Shown here: one piece after another, positions 14,540 to 15,385 of the stretch
Position numbering within the stretch: the stretch's first letter is position 1
How the letters are laid out: each line of letters begins with the position of its first letter
Assembly: GCA_036404255.1 (NCBI GenBank)
Contig: DASWOP010000117.1
Coordinates: forward strand, 1 to 15,385
Reading direction: 5' to 3'
Length of the DNA stretch: 15,385 nt
Source of the DNA: JARLFX01 sp036404255
GTDB taxonomy: Bacteria > Acidobacteriota > Terriglobia > Terriglobales > Acidobacteriaceae
Made by a program: the position numbers and the translations under genes
Notes under the pieces: generated by a model
Seen by the model: the letters and a program-made list of their open reading frames with translations, nothing else
Databases searched by the model: none
Told to the model about the DNA's origin: nothing

Positions 14540-14559
14540 CCCCCGGCTAAAGCCGGGGG
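14540..14559. repeat. REP-like palindrome, copy 3
   Basis: CCCCCGGC, loop TAAA, GCCGGGGG: a perfect 8-bp stem, one base after copy 2. The bases outside GGC are C here instead of G, with matching change on the other arm. Confidence 0.75.
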
Positions 14560-14665
14560 CTTAAGCAAGGCAACACGAATAAATCACCCTCGGCATCCGG
14601 ATGGCGGCGGAGTGTTGATAGTGGGTGGAGTTTGTGCGGTGGAAGATTTGCGCGCGTCGCGCGGC

Positions 14666-14680
14666 CGTCGCTTTGCGACG
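14666..14680. repeat. Hairpin CGTCGC-TTT-GCGACG
   Basis: A perfect 6-bp GC-rich stem with a 3-base loop. It lies 4 bases upstream of the larger hairpin at 14685-14714. No T tract follows on either strand, so it is not a standard terminator. Confidence 0.5.
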
Positions 14681-14684
14681 CTAT

Positions 14685-14714
14685 CCCACTCATCGCAAAA
14701 GCGCGATGAATGGG
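14685..14714. repeat. 12-bp hairpin near the alaS 3' end
   Basis: CCCACTCATCGC (14685-14696) and GCGATGAATGGG (14703-14714) are inverted copies matching at 11 of 12 positions, around AAAAGC. It lies 20 bases past the alaS stop on the minus strand. No T run follows, so it would be a factor-dependent terminator or 3' stabiliser at best; it may instead be part of a dispersed repeat. Confidence 0.6.
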
Positions 14715-14734
14715 GCACCCGAATTTGTGGTTGG

Positions 14735-15385
14735 TTAGGCGAGGAGTGTGTTCACGAGTTCTGCGGCGCTGGTTAGGGTGGCGTCTAATGCGCCGGGGTC
14801 GTTGCCGCCGGCTTCGGCCAGGTCGGGACGGCCGCCGCCTTTGCCGCCTACTTTGGCGGCGAGAAGGCCGACTAGTTTGCCGGTCTGGATGCGTTTGGTC
14901 AGGTCTTTGGTGACGCCGACGATCAAGGTGACCTTGCCGTCGGTGGCGGCACCGAGGACGACGATGCCTTCGCCGAGCTTGCCGCGGAGAGTATCGACGA
15001 GGGCGCGCATCTGGTTCTTATCGAGGCCGTCGACGCGCTGGGCGAGGAGCTTGATGCCCTTCACTTCGATGGCGGTGTCGGCTGCGTTCTCCATGGAGGA
15101 GGCCGCGGACTTCATGCGGGCGTCGTCGAGTTCGCGGCGGAGTTTTTTGAGCTCTTCTTCCTGCGCGGCGATCTTGTGCTGCAGGGCCTCGGCGGGGTTC
15201 TCGTCGTTGCCGCCGGTGATGCGCGTGGCGACCTTGGCGACTTCGAAGTCGCGGCGGAATTCGGCGAGGGATCCGGTGCCGGTGACGGCTTCTACACGGC
15301 GGACGCCGCTGGAGACGCTGTTTTCACCGAGGAGCTTGATGAGGCCGATCTCGCCGGTGGCGCTGGTGTGGATGCCGCCGCAGAG
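14735..15385 (-). CDS. alaS: Alanyl-tRNA synthetase, C-terminal part (5' end outside the window)
   Basis: The minus-strand frame is open from the window edge to the TAA at 14735 and encodes the last 216 residues of AlaRS. The first visible residues are LCGGIHTSATGEIGLIKLLG, the zinc-binding CxxxH motif of the editing domain, which is usually CGGTH and reads CGGIH here. This is followed by GVRRVEAVTG, a helical linker (AALQHKIAAQEEELKKLRREL in part), and the DHHA1/C-Ala domain with GKGGGRPDLAEAGG near the end. The catalytic and anticodon-independent tRNA-recognition domains lie beyond the right edge. It is convergent with marR across the repeat-filled spacer. Confidence 0.93.
   Translation of the reverse strand, partial: LCGGIHTSATGEIGLIKLLGENSVSSGVRRVEAVTGTGSLAEFRRDFEVAKVATRITGGNDENPAEALQHKIAAQEEELKKLRRELDDARMKSAASSMENAADTAIEVKGIKLLAQRVDGLDKNQMRALVDTLRGKLGEGIVVLGAATDGKVTLIVGVTKDLTKRIQTGKLVGLLAAKVGGKGGGRPDLAEAGGNDPGALDATLTSAAELVNTLLA

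Larger units (their letters stand above)
14433..14734. other. Repeat-filled convergent intergenic region
   Basis: The spacer between the marR stop and the alaS stop (302 bp) holds no coding frame I can support. It contains three palindromes with the core GGCTAAAGCC (14483-14559), a stretch without clear structure (about 14561-14650), and two further hairpins (14666-14680 and 14685-14714), each annotated separately. Also visible are GGAAAAG (14468-14474) and CTTTTCC (14514-14520), which flank the first palindrome as inverted copies. The content resembles an extragenic palindromic repeat cluster. Confidence 0.6.

Noticed and set aside
14483..14559. CRISPR-like array or intrinsic terminator
   Set aside because: Three short palindromes with unequal spacing (22 and 1 bases) and no unique spacers; no T tract follows, so neither reading fits.

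Overview
The window is a dense, GC-rich bacterial chromosome segment (nearly all housekeeping genes, no phage or plasmid genes). Protein style, a BamD homologue with a type I-looking signal peptide and a long Pro/Ala/Gly-rich tail, and the GGCTAAAGCC palindromes in the intergenic DNA all suggest an Acidobacteriota of the Terriglobia/Acidobacteriaceae type. That assignment rests on recognition of family style, not on a search.

Left part, minus strand (about 40-4631): a tightly packed five-gene run read nadC > birA > coaX > unknown 235-aa protein > rlmD. Gaps are 2, 25 and 30 bp and the last junction is an ATGA overlap. It joins NAD synthesis (NadC), biotin attachment (BirA without a DNA-binding domain) and the first step of CoA synthesis (CoaX, type III pantothenate kinase) with an rRNA methyltransferase. 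A candidate promoter lies just upstream of nadC.

Middle, plus strand (4755-6907): fbp (class I fructose-1,6-bisphosphatase) is followed, with a one-base TAATG overlap, by a secreted protein that has two DTG motifs and other marks of a two-lobed pepsin-like aspartic protease. Its stop codon abuts the stop codon of valS, which is read the other way.

Minus strand again (6908-13738): a uvrC-like gene overlaps rpe (ribulose-phosphate 3-epimerase); then come a bamD-like gene with its own candidate promoter and strong ribosome binding site, an intrinsic terminator, and valS. The uvrC-like protein corresponds to the first half of UvrC, ends before the RNase H-like nuclease domain, and has lost key GIY-YIG residues.

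Right end: a MarR-family regulator gene (plus strand) is preceded by a 26-bp near-perfect palindrome that is a likely auto-operator. The 302-bp convergent spacer after it holds three palindromes sharing the core GGCTAAAGCC and at least two further hairpins. The window ends inside alaS (minus strand), of which only the C-terminal 216 codons are present.

The items most worth following are the pepsin-like protein translationally coupled to fbp, the nuclease-less UvrC-like protein, and the repeat-filled spacer. I did not see a defence island, CRISPR array, transposase, tRNA or rRNA.
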